Shown one piece after another: positions 15,422-23,447 of a stretch of DNA of 64,000 nt; within the stretch, counting starts at the first letter, position 1; each line of letters opens with the position of its first letter. Source of the DNA: Armatimonadota bacterium (lineage in GTDB: Bacteria > Armatimonadota > Chthonomonadetes > Chthonomonadales > Chthonomonadaceae); contig JAGWMJ010000006.1 in the NCBI GenBank assembly GCA_028871815.1, positions 158,738-222,737 on the forward strand. The letters run 5' to 3'. The translations under genes and the position numbers were made by a program. A model generated the notes under the pieces. That model did not search any database, had not been told where the DNA came from, and saw only the letters and a program-made list of their open reading frames with translations.

Positions 15422-16048
15422 TTACTTGGCGTACTTCACCAATAGCCGAGCTTCGCTGTGGGCGGTCACGGTGAGCTTCTCGGTAAGAAGGCCGGACTTT
15501 TCGCTCCACACCTTCACCGTGTAGGTTCCGGCCGGAACTCCCGGAATGCGGAAGAGGCCGCGAGCATCCGATACGGCGAAGTACGGTGTATCCACCACCA
15601 CGATCCAGGCATGCATGCTGGCGTGGATGTGACAGCGCACGTCGATGGGGCCAACCTTGTCAACCTTGAGCAGCGACCGCGAACCGCGTCCCGGCTGGCT
15701 GAGGTTGAACGTACCGGTCTTCGACGTGGAGTAGGTGTTGTGGAGGAAGTCGTCCGAGTTGCGGAACTCCACGGTGCCACCCTTCATAACGGCCACGACA
15801 TGTGGATTGAAGGTCTTGTTTTGCTGATCGATCACCGCGTGCATCGCCGCGGGGCTTGCATGGCCGTGAGCGCCCTCGATCGAAATCACGGCATCCACCA
15901 GTGCGGCATTACCAGCCATCACTTTTCCTGCGACGCCGTCGGCGCGAGCGCCAACCGAGAGGCAGAGAAGTGAGGCCGCGGCCAGGCAGCTTGCGGCGCC
16001 AAGCACCCTGGCCCCGCCGGTGATGCGCAACGCTCTCAGTGAATTCAT
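15422..16048 (-). CDS. plastocyanin/methylamine-utilisation-like secreted cupredoxin
   Basis: 208 residues with a signal peptide ending at ARA. Residues 38-150 form a cupredoxin with FNPHVVAVMKGGTVEFRNSD, H103 (FLHN) and C139-H-I-H142-A-S-M145, the type-1-like ligand set. Residues 155-200 (DARGLFRIPGVPAGTYTVKV) look like a carboxypeptidase-regulatory/CNA-B type beta domain, as in proteins named methylamine utilisation protein. GGAGG 7 bp before ATG. It is the first gene of the redox operon, with a CRP/FNR-like palindrome about 120 bp upstream. Probably the periplasmic shuttle next to the cytochrome-porin. Confidence 0.82.
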   Translation of the reverse strand: MNSLRALRITGGARVLGAASCLAAASLLCLSVGARADGVAGKVMAGNAALVDAVISIEGAHGHASPAAMHAVIDQQNKTFNPHVVAVMKGGTVEFRNSDDFLHNTYSTSKTGTFNLSQPGRGSRSLLKVDKVGPIDVRCHIHASMHAWIVVVDTPYFAVSDARGLFRIPGVPAGTYTVKVWSEKSGLLTEKLTVTAHSEARLLVKYAK

Positions 16049-16402
16049 TTCATCCTCCGGATCCGGCGGTTCTGCCGCCGGGATGTACAGGGATCGCTTC
16101 AAGTGATCCTGGGAGGATGCTACACCGCGAGCGGGAAGCAATACATCCGCTAAATGACGGATTGTGCGTCCGTTCACAAAGATTGAACGGCGCGCAGGAA
16201 GTGGGGACGCGAGGCTACGGAGCCATGCCGTCACGGCGGATCGGAGCGCGAATGCAGGCGATTCCGAGGCGCGCTTGAGCTCGCGGCCCGCTCCGGGAAC
16301 ACAGCTTTTTGGCGTTGGTCCGTGGGGTTGGAGCTATCGGCGGAGCCGCTGTTCAAACGCCCGGCATCTCAGCCGAACGCTACGTGGACCGGCCCGCCGA
16401 CG
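16049..16402. other. 354-bp regulatory intergenic region of the redox operon
   Basis: No gene seen. It holds the leader and promoter of the redox operon (minus strand) and the 3' flank of tyrA. Features: a CRP/FNR-like palindrome at 16162-16179, a candidate minus-strand -10 TATTGC (16143-16138), a near-perfect inverted repeat GGATCGCTTCAAGTGATCC (16091-16109) in the leader, and a small hairpin CGGCGG/CCGCCG (16064-16080) just before the Shine-Dalgarno. I see no good terminator for tyrA. Confidence 0.6.
16162..16179 (-). promoter_or_regulatory. CRP/FNR-family-like operator
   Basis: TTGTGC-N6-TCACAA on the plus strand (TTGTGA-N6-GCACAA on the minus strand), close to the TGTGA-N6-TCACA consensus. 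Its centre lies about 40 bp upstream of a start site predicted from the TATTGC box, near the class II activator position. No CRP/FNR-type regulator is encoded in the window. Confidence 0.45.
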
Positions 16403-17281
16403 TCACCGCCGTCGCCGTAAACGCGTTTTATCGGCCGCCGAAGCCCGCAGCAGCTCTGCGAGCGCAGGCGCATCTCCGGCATGGATAGCGGTCACGAGTG
16501 TATCGAAGCTCCGGGAGAACTGTGCCGCGGCGGCTTCCAGGCGGGCGGCGTTGGCCGTCAAAATACCGGACCACAGCTCCGGATTGCTCGCGGCGACACG
16601 CATCATATCGCGATAGCTGCCGCCGGCCAGGCGGTGGGCAAGTTCGCCGGCCCTGTCCGCGGAGACGGTACCGCTGTAGGCCCATGAGATAAGGTGGGGC
16701 AAATGGCTGGCCAGGGCGGCTGCGGCATCGTGCTCCGGCGCAGATGCCGGTATCGGCCTTGCGCCTACGTGACGCACAAGCGCTTCCACCGCGCGATACC
16801 TGCGGGAGGAGATTCCGCCTCTATCGGCAGGGATGAGCGCCCAGGCCGCGCCGTTTAAGAGCTGTCCCTGCGCCGAGCGTATTCCGGATCCGGTGCCGCC
16901 GGCCATAGGATGGCCGCCAATAAACCGGCTGCCGAGGAGCTGCTTGCCGGCACGGCAGATCGCTTCCTTGACGCTGCCGGTATCGGTGACCAGAGCATGC
17001 GGCTGCAGCGCGTTAGAGATTTCGCCGAGCAGCCTCACATTTGCGTCAACAGGTCCGGCGAGTATCACCAGATCGGCGTCGGCCACGGCGAGGGCGGCCG
17101 ACGGCATTGCGTGGTGGATGGCGCCGAGCTTCTGCGCCAACAGTACCGTGTCGGGGTTGACGTCGAAGCCGCTGACGACCCGCGCAGCGGCGAGGCCGAG
17201 CCCGATGGAGCCACCGATGAGGCCCAGCCCGAGTATCGATATCCGTGGGGGCAGTTCCGGCGGTGCGGTGGTCTGAACCAT
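16403..17281 (-). CDS. tyrA: prephenate dehydrogenase
   Basis: 292 residues. The N-terminal Rossmann fold carries ISILGLGLIGGSIGLGL (NAD(P) binding), then VTDTGSVKEAI and FIGGHPMAGGTGSG, the substrate/catalytic loop of TyrA. The C-terminal helical dimerisation domain follows, without an ACT domain. It converts prephenate to 4-hydroxyphenylpyruvate in tyrosine synthesis. The DAHP synthase gene lies 44 bp upstream on the same strand, so the first step of the shikimate pathway and the tyrosine branch appear co-transcribed. Confidence 0.93.
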   Translation of the reverse strand: MVQTTAPPELPPRISILGLGLIGGSIGLGLAAARVVSGFDVNPDTVLLAQKLGAIHHAMPSAALAVADADLVILAGPVDANVRLLGEISNALQPHALVTDTGSVKEAICRAGKQLLGSRFIGGHPMAGGTGSGIRSAQGQLLNGAAWALIPADRGGISSRRYRAVEALVRHVGARPIPASAPEHDAAAALASHLPHLISWAYSGTVSADRAGELAHRLAGGSYRDMMRVAASNPELWSGILTANAARLEAAAAQFSRSFDTLVTAIHAGDAPALAELLRASAADKTRLRRRR

Positions 17282-17325
17282 TGTCGCGAGGGACGCGCGG
17301 TGTGGGCTAGGCGCCTGCCCACGTT

Positions 17326-18348
17326 TCAGAGAGAGCGACCCACGGCGGCCGCAACCGGCTTCAAATCCGTCATGAGTGTGGCGAACTGCTCAAATCCCAG
17401 CGATTGCGGGCCATCCTTCACCGATTGTTCCGGCCGGGGGTGCATCTCCAGGATGAGGCCGTCGGCGCCGGCGGCAACGGCGCCCCGGCTGACCGCTGCA
17501 ACCAGTGAGCGCCTGCCGGTGCCGTGGGATGGGTCGGCGATCACCGGCAGGTGCGATAGCTCCTTCACCGCCGGAATGGCGTTTAGATCGAACGTGTTTC
17601 GTGTGTACGTCTCAAAGGTACGGATACCCCGCTCGCACAGTAGAATCTGGTAGTTGCCCTGGCTGGCTATGTACTCGGCGGCCTGCAGCCACTCCTCAAT
17701 CGTGCTGGCCCAGCCGCGCTTCAGCATCACGGGAATGCGGGACGCGCCAACTTCCCGCAGCAGCGAAAAGTTGGTCATGTTTCGTGTGCCGATCTGGAAG
17801 ATATCGGCATACCGACCCACCAGTTCCACATCGCGCGTATCCATCACTTCAGTGATGATCGGCATGCCGGTCTCGGCCCGCGCATCGGCCAGGAGCTTGA
17901 GTCCGGCCTCACCCATCCCGTGGAAGGAGTATGGCGAGGTGCTGGGTTTGTAGGCTCCGCCACGCAGGATCGTGGCGCCATGTTCTCTGGCCCTGCGAGC
18001 CGTTTCCAGCAGCATTTCGGGCCCTTCAACGGTACATGGCCCGGCCATAACGCAGATCCTGCCGCCACCGATCTCAACGCCGCCGACGGTAATGCGGGTG
18101 CCTTCCGGCCGGAACGGCCGGGCCACGAGCTTGTACGGGCGAGATATGGGCACCACGCGCTCCACAAATGGCAGCGCCTCATAGTGCTCCTTGAGATCTC
18201 CTTTGTCGCTCTCGGGCGTGCCGATAACGCCGATGACCGTATGCTCCACACCCTCCGACAGGTGGTAGCGGTAACCGCGCGCCTGCAGATCGTCGAGCAC
18301 GCGCTGCCGTTCGTCGGCCGAGGCTCCATCCGCCAGCACAATAATCAC
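17326..18348 (-). CDS. aroF: 3-deoxy-7-phosphoheptulonate (DAHP) synthase, type I-beta
   Basis: 340 residues. The N-terminal 70 ([20 protein letters not shown]...GVIGTPES) are the ferredoxin-like regulatory domain of AroA(I-beta)/Thermotoga-type enzymes. The barrel shows [54 protein letters not shown] and [12 protein letters not shown], with metal ligands C, H, E and D in place. It condenses PEP and erythrose 4-phosphate. GTG start with AAAGGAG 9 bp upstream. A hairpin with a T-rich tail precedes it and may either end the upstream operon or act as a leader element. Confidence 0.94.
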   Translation of the reverse strand: MIIVLADGASADERQRVLDDLQARGYRYHLSEGVEHTVIGVIGTPESDKGDLKEHYEALPFVERVVPISRPYKLVARPFRPEGTRITVGGVEIGGGRICVMAGPCTVEGPEMLLETARRAREHGATILRGGAYKPSTSPYSFHGMGEAGLKLLADARAETGMPIITEVMDTRDVELVGRYADIFQIGTRNMTNFSLLREVGASRIPVMLKRGWASTIEEWLQAAEYIASQGNYQILLCERGIRTFETYTRNTFDLNAIPAVKELSHLPVIADPSHGTGRRSLVAAVSRGAVAAGADGLILEMHPRPEQSVKDGPQSLGFEQFATLMTDLKPVAAAVGRSL

Positions 18349-18375
18349 CGCTCAAAACTCCTTTAAAGCAAAACG

Positions 18376-18417
18376 GGGAGGTGAGCCCCGGTCTGTGGAC
18401 CGGAGGTCAGCTCCCCA
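18376..18417 (-). terminator. hairpin terminator between PKD-protein gene and aroF
   Basis: Read on the minus strand, GGGGAGCTGA ... TCACCTCCCC forms the outer stem (one mismatch) and CCGGTC/GACCGG the inner stem. It is followed by GTTTTGCTTT. It lies 26 bp after the stop of the 18444-19538 gene. The T-tract is interrupted, so partial read-through into aroF is possible. Confidence 0.6.
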
Positions 18418-18443
18418 TTTGCAGGTCCGAGATACGACGCCGG

Positions 18444-19538
18444 TTACTGGGAAACGTGAACCTTGAACGTGGTGACAGCCGGCTTTTTGACGCCGAAAAT
18501 ATCGCTGACGGTGACGGTTACCGTGTAGTCTCCCGGGCGGACATAGGTGTGGTTTACCGTCTTGCCGTCAATCTCATCCTGGATGCCGTTACTCGCGTCG
18601 AAGTCCCACGAGTATTTGAGCGGCGTGATGCCTGCGTGTCCGTCCGCGGTGTAGCTGTACTGCTGGAACCGTGGCACGGCGATGACGTCGGCAATGGGAT
18701 CGACCGAGATCGGTGTGCTGTCATCGACGAGCTGCATCTGGGCCAGGTAGAGGTATCCGGTGGAGTCGCCAAAGATCCGGATCGATTTGATCTGGGCGTC
18801 GTCGGCACTCAGGCCCTGGATGGCGCTGATCGGAACGGCAACCAGCTTCCAGTCGTTGCTGGTTGATGCTGCTGCCAATGGGAAGTAGATGCCGAACTCT
18901 TTTCCGGTTGTGGTGGTGAAGACGGCTCTCAGGTGCGTGATCGGTTTGGCCGGCTGCGTCGTGGCCGGCTGCCCATTCTGGCCGTTCTGGCCCGGTCTGC
19001 CACCCGGTCCCGCGCCGCCGCTGCTGCCCGGCAAGCCACCGCCGGCTCCGCCACTACTGCCAGGTAGGCCACCGGGCCCCGGCCGGCCGCCGGCGCCGCC
19101 GGGCCCGGGAAATCCACCGGCGCCGCCGCCGAACAGGCCACCGCCCTTGCCGAACTTTCCGGAAGCGCCCTGCGCGCCGTAAACCTGCACCGCCATCTCC
19201 ATGTACGTACCGGTGCGGCTCAAGTACGATGCCAGGTTGACCGGCTTGTTGAAGGTGATGTTGGCGCCCTGGTAGGGCCCCTGCGTGGTGATGAGGATCG
19301 AGTTGGGCCCGGAATACGTTACGTTGTTATCAAACCTGGCTTTTCCGCTGCCCCAACCGCTGACGGTTATGCCGGCCGATTCCGCCGTGCCGCCGTTATA
19401 CAGGTAGCCGGGCGCTTGTGCCGTGGCCGTGTTGGCCGCGAGCAGCATCATCGCTGGAGCCACGCATGCAGCCATGGCCAGCACGCCGCGCGCCCCGGTG
19501 ACTGCAGCCGTGCAACGCCATCCGAATGTAGTGCTCAT
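18444..19538 (-). CDS. secreted protein with collagen-like Gly/Pro linker and C-terminal PKD domain
   Basis: 364 residues: signal peptide ending near ANTATAQA, then a jelly-roll-like domain (GWGSGKARFDNNVTYSGPNS). Residues about 125-195 are nearly all Gly, Pro, Ala, Ser and Arg (GGAGGFPGPGGAGGRPGPGG). A second beta region (LRAVFTTTTGKEFGIYFPLA, IKSIRIFGDSTGYLYLAQMQ) resembles a carbohydrate-binding fold. A PKD domain (YSWDFDASNGIQDEIDGKTV, HTYVRPGDYTVTVTVSD) ends the protein. GGAGG 8-9 bp before ATG; 4-bp ATGA overlap with ymdB. It is probably a surface or matrix protein; substrate unknown. Confidence 0.75.
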   Translation of the reverse strand: MSTTFGWRCTAAVTGARGVLAMAACVAPAMMLLAANTATAQAPGYLYNGGTAESAGITVSGWGSGKARFDNNVTYSGPNSILITTQGPYQGANITFNKPVNLASYLSRTGTYMEMAVQVYGAQGASGKFGKGGGLFGGGAGGFPGPGGAGGRPGPGGLPGSSGGAGGGLPGSSGGAGPGGRPGQNGQNGQPATTQPAKPITHLRAVFTTTTGKEFGIYFPLAAASTSNDWKLVAVPISAIQGLSADDAQIKSIRIFGDSTGYLYLAQMQLVDDSTPISVDPIADVIAVPRFQQYSYTADGHAGITPLKYSWDFDASNGIQDEIDGKTVNHTYVRPGDYTVTVTVSDIFGVKKPAVTTFKVHVSQ

Positions 19539-20446
19539 TCCATATCCTCCGGTTGTGCTCGCGGTCCCAGCATAACGCGTGGGGCGCCGGCAGCATTGGT
19601 GACGCGCAGACGCCAGATAGACGCCGCGCGACCCGTGTTTTGTTCGATATCGACTACTGCGCCGCACAACTCGGCCGGCGCCATAGCGGTTTCATAGCGC
19701 ACCGGCATGCCGGTGATGAAGCGCTGAACCACCAGATCGGACTGGACGCCGATCACCGACCATTTCGGACCGGTCATTCCCACGTCACTCATAAACGCCG
19801 TACCGTTCGGCAGTATCTGCTCGTCCGCTGTTTGCACGTGGGTATGCGTGCCCAGTACGGCGCCGACGCGTCCATCGGCATGCCAGCCGAACGCCTTCTT
19901 TTCCGAAGTGGCCTCTGCGTGGAAGTCACACAGTACCACGTTAGTGATCTCTCGCGCTTTGTTCAGCAGCTCGTCGCCAGTTCGGAACGGGCAGTCGACG
20001 GCCTCCATGAAGGTTCGGCCAAGGAGTGAAATCACGGCAAGCGTTCCGCATGGCAACGAGTATATCCCCATACCGCGGCCAGGTGTATCCGGCGGGTAGT
20101 TAGCGGGCCGCAGTATCCGTGGTTCATATTTCAGATACTCGCAAATCTCACGGCGTGCGAACGCGTGGTTACCCAGCGTCAGAACGTCGGCCACATCCGG
20201 CGCCAGCAGCGAATCGGCGATGGCCGGCGTGATACCGAGGCCGGCGGCGGCATTTTCGGCGTTCATCACCACCGCCTGGAGGTGAAGCCGCTGCCTGAGA
20301 GCCGGCGCCAGCTCGATCGCCCAATCTCGCCCGGGCCGGCCCGTGATGTCGCCAACCATCAGCAAGCGCATCACGCCGTCGGTTGGTGGCGGCAGGACTG
20401 GAACCGCAGGTTGGTTGGTGGCGCCGCTGCCCGCGCCGCTATTCAT
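19535..20446 (-). CDS. YmdB-family metallophosphoesterase (2',3'-cyclic nucleotide phosphodiesterase type)
   Basis: 303 residues. Metal-binding motifs are all present: MVGDITGRPGR, NAENAAAGLG, LTLGNHAFAR, CDFHAEATSEKKAFG and GTHTHVQTADEQILP. The family hydrolyses 2',3'-cyclic nucleotides and in Bacillus affects biofilm and RNA-decay phenotypes. The ATG at 20446 overlaps the recX stop by 8 bp; a GTG at 20470 and an ATG at 20371 (MRLLMVGD, the usual family start) are alternatives. The 25-residue Pro-rich extension implied by 20446 is unusual. C-terminal 30 residues are variable. Confidence 0.9.
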   Translation of the reverse strand: MNSGAGSGATNQPAVPVLPPPTDGVMRLLMVGDITGRPGRDWAIELAPALRQRLHLQAVVMNAENAAAGLGITPAIADSLLAPDVADVLTLGNHAFARREICEYLKYEPRILRPANYPPDTPGRGMGIYSLPCGTLAVISLLGRTFMEAVDCPFRTGDELLNKAREITNVVLCDFHAEATSEKKAFGWHADGRVGAVLGTHTHVQTADEQILPNGTAFMSDVGMTGPKWSVIGVQSDLVVQRFITGMPVRYETAMAPAELCGAVVDIEQNTGRAASIWRLRVTNAAGAPRVMLGPRAQPEDME

Positions 20447-20936
20447 AGGAGCTATTCCGCGCAACACCACGGATAACCTGCGCGATCACGGACGGTGGAA
20501 AGCCGCGCCTCTGCATCCAGCCCGTGAGTTTGCGGCGTGCGCCAACAAGATCGATCTCAGGCTTTCCGGCGATCATCTGGGCCCAACGGCGCTCCGCGGC
20601 GGCCATAGCCTGATCCAACTCCTCTTCAGGCGAATATGCGGAGAGCGCAGTGGCTATCAGCTCGCGCGGAATCCCCCGAGTACGCAACTCCTGCTCAAGT
20701 CGTTGGCGGCCGTAGCCCTTACGCGGCGCACGGTCGGCGACCCAAGCACGCGCAAACGCTTCATCGTTCAGCAGGCCACGATCACGCAGGCTGCTGACCG
20801 CGGCATCCGCTGTCGCGGCGTCGAAGCCCATTCGGAGCAGCCGCTGACGGAGAGTTGTTGCGGTGCACGGCACGCGCTTCAGGCTGCGTTCTGCTGCCGG
20901 CAGCGCCTGTTCGGGCGGTCGGTCGCCGGTGCGCAA
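20439..20936 (-). CDS. recX: RecX regulatory protein
   Basis: 165 residues of three-helix RecX repeats: LRQRLLRMGFDAATADAAVS, LRDRGLLNDEAFARAWVADR, GYGRQRLEQELRTRGIPREL and KLTGWMQRRGFPPSVIAQVI. The LNDxxFAxxW motif is diagnostic. RecX binds RecA filaments and limits recombinase activity. No recA is adjacent, which is common outside Proteobacteria. TTG start just after the stop of the upstream gene; ymdB overlaps its end. Confidence 0.9.
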   Translation of the reverse strand: MRTGDRPPEQALPAAERSLKRVPCTATTLRQRLLRMGFDAATADAAVSSLRDRGLLNDEAFARAWVADRAPRKGYGRQRLEQELRTRGIPRELIATALSAYSPEEELDQAMAAAERRWAQMIAGKPEIDLVGARRKLTGWMQRRGFPPSVIAQVIRGVARNSSYE

Positions 20937-20940
20937 ACGG

Positions 20941-21489
20941 CTAGGCCGCGCCCGAGCCGACGGTTGGTGATTCGGGTTGGTACGCGGCCTCTATCCCCGA
21001 CATAAGTCGTGCGGCCTGCTCGGCGCTGATCCGTCCTTCGGCCACCATGCCGAGCACGCGCCGTCGCGCCTCGATCTGCTTTTGGGCCAGGTCCTCCGCC
21101 GCGCCCGCCGAGCCGCGAAAGCGGCGGCGTACGCGCTTACCGGCGCTTCGCGATGTACTGGTCACCATGATTCGCACGCCTTCCCAGGTATCGCGGGCGG
21201 CATTCTTGGCCGATTCCTTGATCGCCACACCGGCCAGCTTCCATATCATGCCCATCAATCCCGGCGCCACGTGCAATGTGTACTGGCTGCCGTCCGGGCG
21301 CTGCATCTGGATGGCAACGCGGGGCTTTTCGTCCGGGCTTTTGGCATCGGCCCGCGCGCCGGCCTGACGCCCGTTTCCGCCAGCGTGTGGCGATACGGGC
21401 GTATCCAGAATCAGCGCGGCCTGTTCGGCCGTCAATGCGCCTTCCGCCACGAGGCGCAGTATTCGGCTGCGCTCCCCCTCATCCGGCAT
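20941..21489 (-). CDS. protein with duplicated SHOCT-like helical hairpin (DUF4097-operon partner)
   Basis: 182 residues. Two copies of a short motif flank the protein: SRILRLVAEGALTAEQAALIL near the N-terminus and RRVLGMVAEGRISAEQAARLM near the C-terminus. The same motif opens the neighbouring DUF4097 protein (RILQLLQDGKITAQEAETLI). Between them lies a conserved-looking beta segment (VAIQMQRPDGSQYTLHVAPG) and a basic linker. ATG 21489 lies 5 bp after the upstream stop. It is probably a partner in the same envelope-stress-like module (compare YvlB/LiaX), but no function is established. Confidence 0.7.
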   Translation of the reverse strand: MPDEGERSRILRLVAEGALTAEQAALILDTPVSPHAGGNGRQAGARADAKSPDEKPRVAIQMQRPDGSQYTLHVAPGLMGMIWKLAGVAIKESAKNAARDTWEGVRIMVTSTSRSAGKRVRRRFRGSAGAAEDLAQKQIEARRRVLGMVAEGRISAEQAARLMSGIEAAYQPESPTVGSGAA

Positions 21490-21494
21490 TGTGG

Positions 21495-22901
21495 TCACGC
21501 TCTCTTGATTCGGCTGTCGCCGCTGATCGTGTGGATGGTGACGGACCCCGCACCGGTACCGATCTGACCATGCCACATGGTATCAGTGGCTGTCACGTCC
21601 TGTGCGCTCAGTTCGCAGCCGACGTCGCCGGATGTCGTATTCATGGCTACTCGAACGTTACTGCCATCAGGGATGGCAGCGTGGACATCGCCGGAAATGC
21701 TGTTGATCTGCATCGCGCCGGAGAATGGCTGAACCAACTCCAACGAGATGTCGCCGCTTACGGTCTGGGACTGGATGCGGTTGGCAGCCAAACCGGTACC
21801 GTTTGCGTCGCCGGAGACGGTCTTCAAAGTGATGTTTCCGTTCCCATTCCGCAGGCTAACGTCGCCGCTGACCGACTCCACGCTGATGTCGAGCGGCGCT
21901 TCGGAGGCTGCGTCGGCGACGGTAACGTCTCCGGAGATCGACTTGCACTCCACGCGCCCGCCCTCAACGCGGTTCACGCTGACGTCTCCGCTTGCGGTGC
22001 TGGCGGTGATGCCGCGCCGGATATCGGCGGCGCGAATGTCGCCGCTCTGGCTGGCCAGCGCGGCAGCTCCGCCGATTCGCTCAGCGCTGAGTTCACCACT
22101 CACGGTTTCACCGCGCACGTCGCCTCCCATATCTGCCGTGGTAAGGCTGCCGCTCACCGTGACGATCTCTGCGCGCTCGTTCAACTGAAAGACGGCGGCT
22201 TCGCCAAAGCGCGTGGTTGCCCGAAGGGTGGATGCCTTTGGCAGGCGCATCTCGATATCCACCGTGCCGCGGCGGAGATACTCCGGCACCGAAACCTTCA
22301 CGTCCAGCCGCGTGTCCGTGCCGTGGGTCTCAACGCGGTAGAGCGCGGCGTTTGCCACCGCCTCATTGGATGTTGCGCCCCACGCCACCTTGCGGATCAC
22401 CACCGACGCAACGTCGGAATCGACCCCCGTGATGCGCACGTTGCCGGCCGGGTTCTCAACGCTGACGTAAGCTCCGTGCTCCAGGTGGTGCTCAGACTCG
22501 TTGGTCTCTGCATGTTCCGGGTGGCTCGCCGTATTGACGGGTCGGCTGTCGTCGCCGTCGGTCCAGATGCGTACGCGGTTGGAGACGTTGGCGCCCCAAT
22601 GCGCGCCGGTTTGTGAAGCGCATCGCAACTGAACCTGCAATTGGCGCGCTATTCGCTCTGGAGCGATTCGCGATACGGCGCGCGAAATCTTCTCGCCAAG
22701 GTCGTCCAGGTCGATCTTCGGCGCTCCGTGTTCGCGCGGACGCTCCGGCCGCTTCTGCCCATCCCACTCTTTCGGCTTCGCCTTTGCGTCTCCGCCTTCG
22801 CGGGTCTCGCCTTTCAATGTGGCGATAAGCGTTTCAGCTTCCTGTGCCGTGATCTTCCCGTCCTGCAGTAACTGCAGAATGCGCATTACGCTGTCATCCA
22901 T
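21495..22901 (-). CDS. DUF4097 beta-helix protein with N-terminal SHOCT-like hairpin
   Basis: 468 residues. Residues 1-35 are a helical hairpin (MRILQLLQDGKITAQEAETL). A charged linker follows, then from about 180 a right-handed beta-repeat made of short units ending in SGD or SGE (TVSGDISLELVQ, SISGDVTVAD, TTSGDVGCEL), the DUF4097 fold. Relatives (YvlB, LiaX) act in envelope stress responses. GAGGAG stands 7 bp before ATG. It sits between its likely DUF2089 regulator upstream and the SHOCT-like protein downstream. Confidence 0.85.
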   Translation of the reverse strand: MDDSVMRILQLLQDGKITAQEAETLIATLKGETREGGDAKAKPKEWDGQKRPERPREHGAPKIDLDDLGEKISRAVSRIAPERIARQLQVQLRCASQTGAHWGANVSNRVRIWTDGDDSRPVNTASHPEHAETNESEHHLEHGAYVSVENPAGNVRITGVDSDVASVVIRKVAWGATSNEAVANAALYRVETHGTDTRLDVKVSVPEYLRRGTVDIEMRLPKASTLRATTRFGEAAVFQLNERAEIVTVSGSLTTADMGGDVRGETVSGELSAERIGGAAALASQSGDIRAADIRRGITASTASGDVSVNRVEGGRVECKSISGDVTVADAASEAPLDISVESVSGDVSLRNGNGNITLKTVSGDANGTGLAANRIQSQTVSGDISLELVQPFSGAMQINSISGDVHAAIPDGSNVRVAMNTTSGDVGCELSAQDVTATDTMWHGQIGTGAGSVTIHTISGDSRIKRA

Positions 22902-22912
22902 GCCATTGCTCC

Positions 22913-23335
22913 TCAACCTTCATCGTTCAGCGCGTCCGCCGCGGTCGTCAGCGGCAGGTCTCCCCGCGCCACTGCGCGCAGTATCTCTCTTCGGCGCTCT
23001 TGTGCGGCCTCATCCACCGTCTGCCTCGCCAGTCCCAGCGCGCGAAGGGCCTGCGTCAGCCGGTTGCGGACTGTGGGATACGATATCCCGAGTTCGCGCT
23101 CCACCCGGGTGATATTGCCTTCGCACCGCAGGAACAGTTCGATAAATGCCGACTGCTCCGGGCTCAGTGCGCAGAACCGGCACGGTTCGAACTCGGCGCG
23201 AACGGTGGCGCCGCATGCCTGGCAGCACAGTTCGCGTGGGGCCATGAGCCCCTCCTCGCAAACCGGGCACAGATTAAGCAGTTTGGCCATGTTCGGGCAA
23301 GTTGGGATGCTGACGCCATAAATCGCTTCAGCCAT
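22913..23335 (-). CDS. DUF2089 family zinc-ribbon/HTH regulator
   Basis: 140 residues. A zinc ribbon (LCPVCEEGLM, CCQACG) is followed by FEPCRFCALSPEQSAFIELF and a sigma-region-4-like HTH (CEGNITRVERELGISYPTVRNRLTQALRALG). This is the DUF2089 pattern, which is commonly linked to DUF4097 genes. An internal ATG at 23290 would give 125 residues, closer to the family length; neither start has a clear ribosome binding site. A perfect 7-bp inverted repeat stands about 80 bp upstream and could be its own operator. Confidence 0.88.
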   Translation of the reverse strand: MAEAIYGVSIPTCPNMAKLLNLCPVCEEGLMAPRELCCQACGATVRAEFEPCRFCALSPEQSAFIELFLRCEGNITRVERELGISYPTVRNRLTQALRALGLARQTVDEAAQERRREILRAVARGDLPLTTAADALNDEG

Positions 23336-23415
23336 CCATACGAAGGAGACACGGCTTCGGTTTCACAGTTTCAAAAAGTTTATGTGCGGCTAACTAATCG
23401 TAAGGCAAACTACCG

Positions 23416-23431
23416 ATTTGGATGTCCAAAT
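23416..23431 (-). promoter_or_regulatory. perfect inverted repeat upstream of the DUF2089/DUF4097 operon
   Basis: ATTTGGATGTCCAAAT: 7-bp arms ATTTGGA/TCCAAAT with a 2-bp centre, in an AT-rich stretch that contrasts with the surrounding GC-rich DNA. It is placed about 80-95 bp before the DUF2089 start codon, where an operator for autoregulation would be expected. A promoter is likely in the same stretch, but its boxes are not clear. Confidence 0.5.
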
Positions 23432-23447
23432 TCAACTTTCCGTACGT

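Noticed and set aside
8329..16048. Nitrous oxide reductase (nos) or periplasmic nitrate reductase (nap) cluster
   Set aside because: NapH/NosR-like and CuA proteins occur, but there is no NosZ propeller, NosD/F/Y, NapA or NapB gene.
16064..16080. Terminator hairpin CGGCGG/CCGCCG
   Set aside because: No T-tract on either strand and it lies in the leader of the redox operon right before the Shine-Dalgarno.
21276..22616. 446-codon plus-strand frame
   Set aside because: Mirror of the DUF4097 gene; its repeated residues simply reflect the SGD repeats on the other strand.
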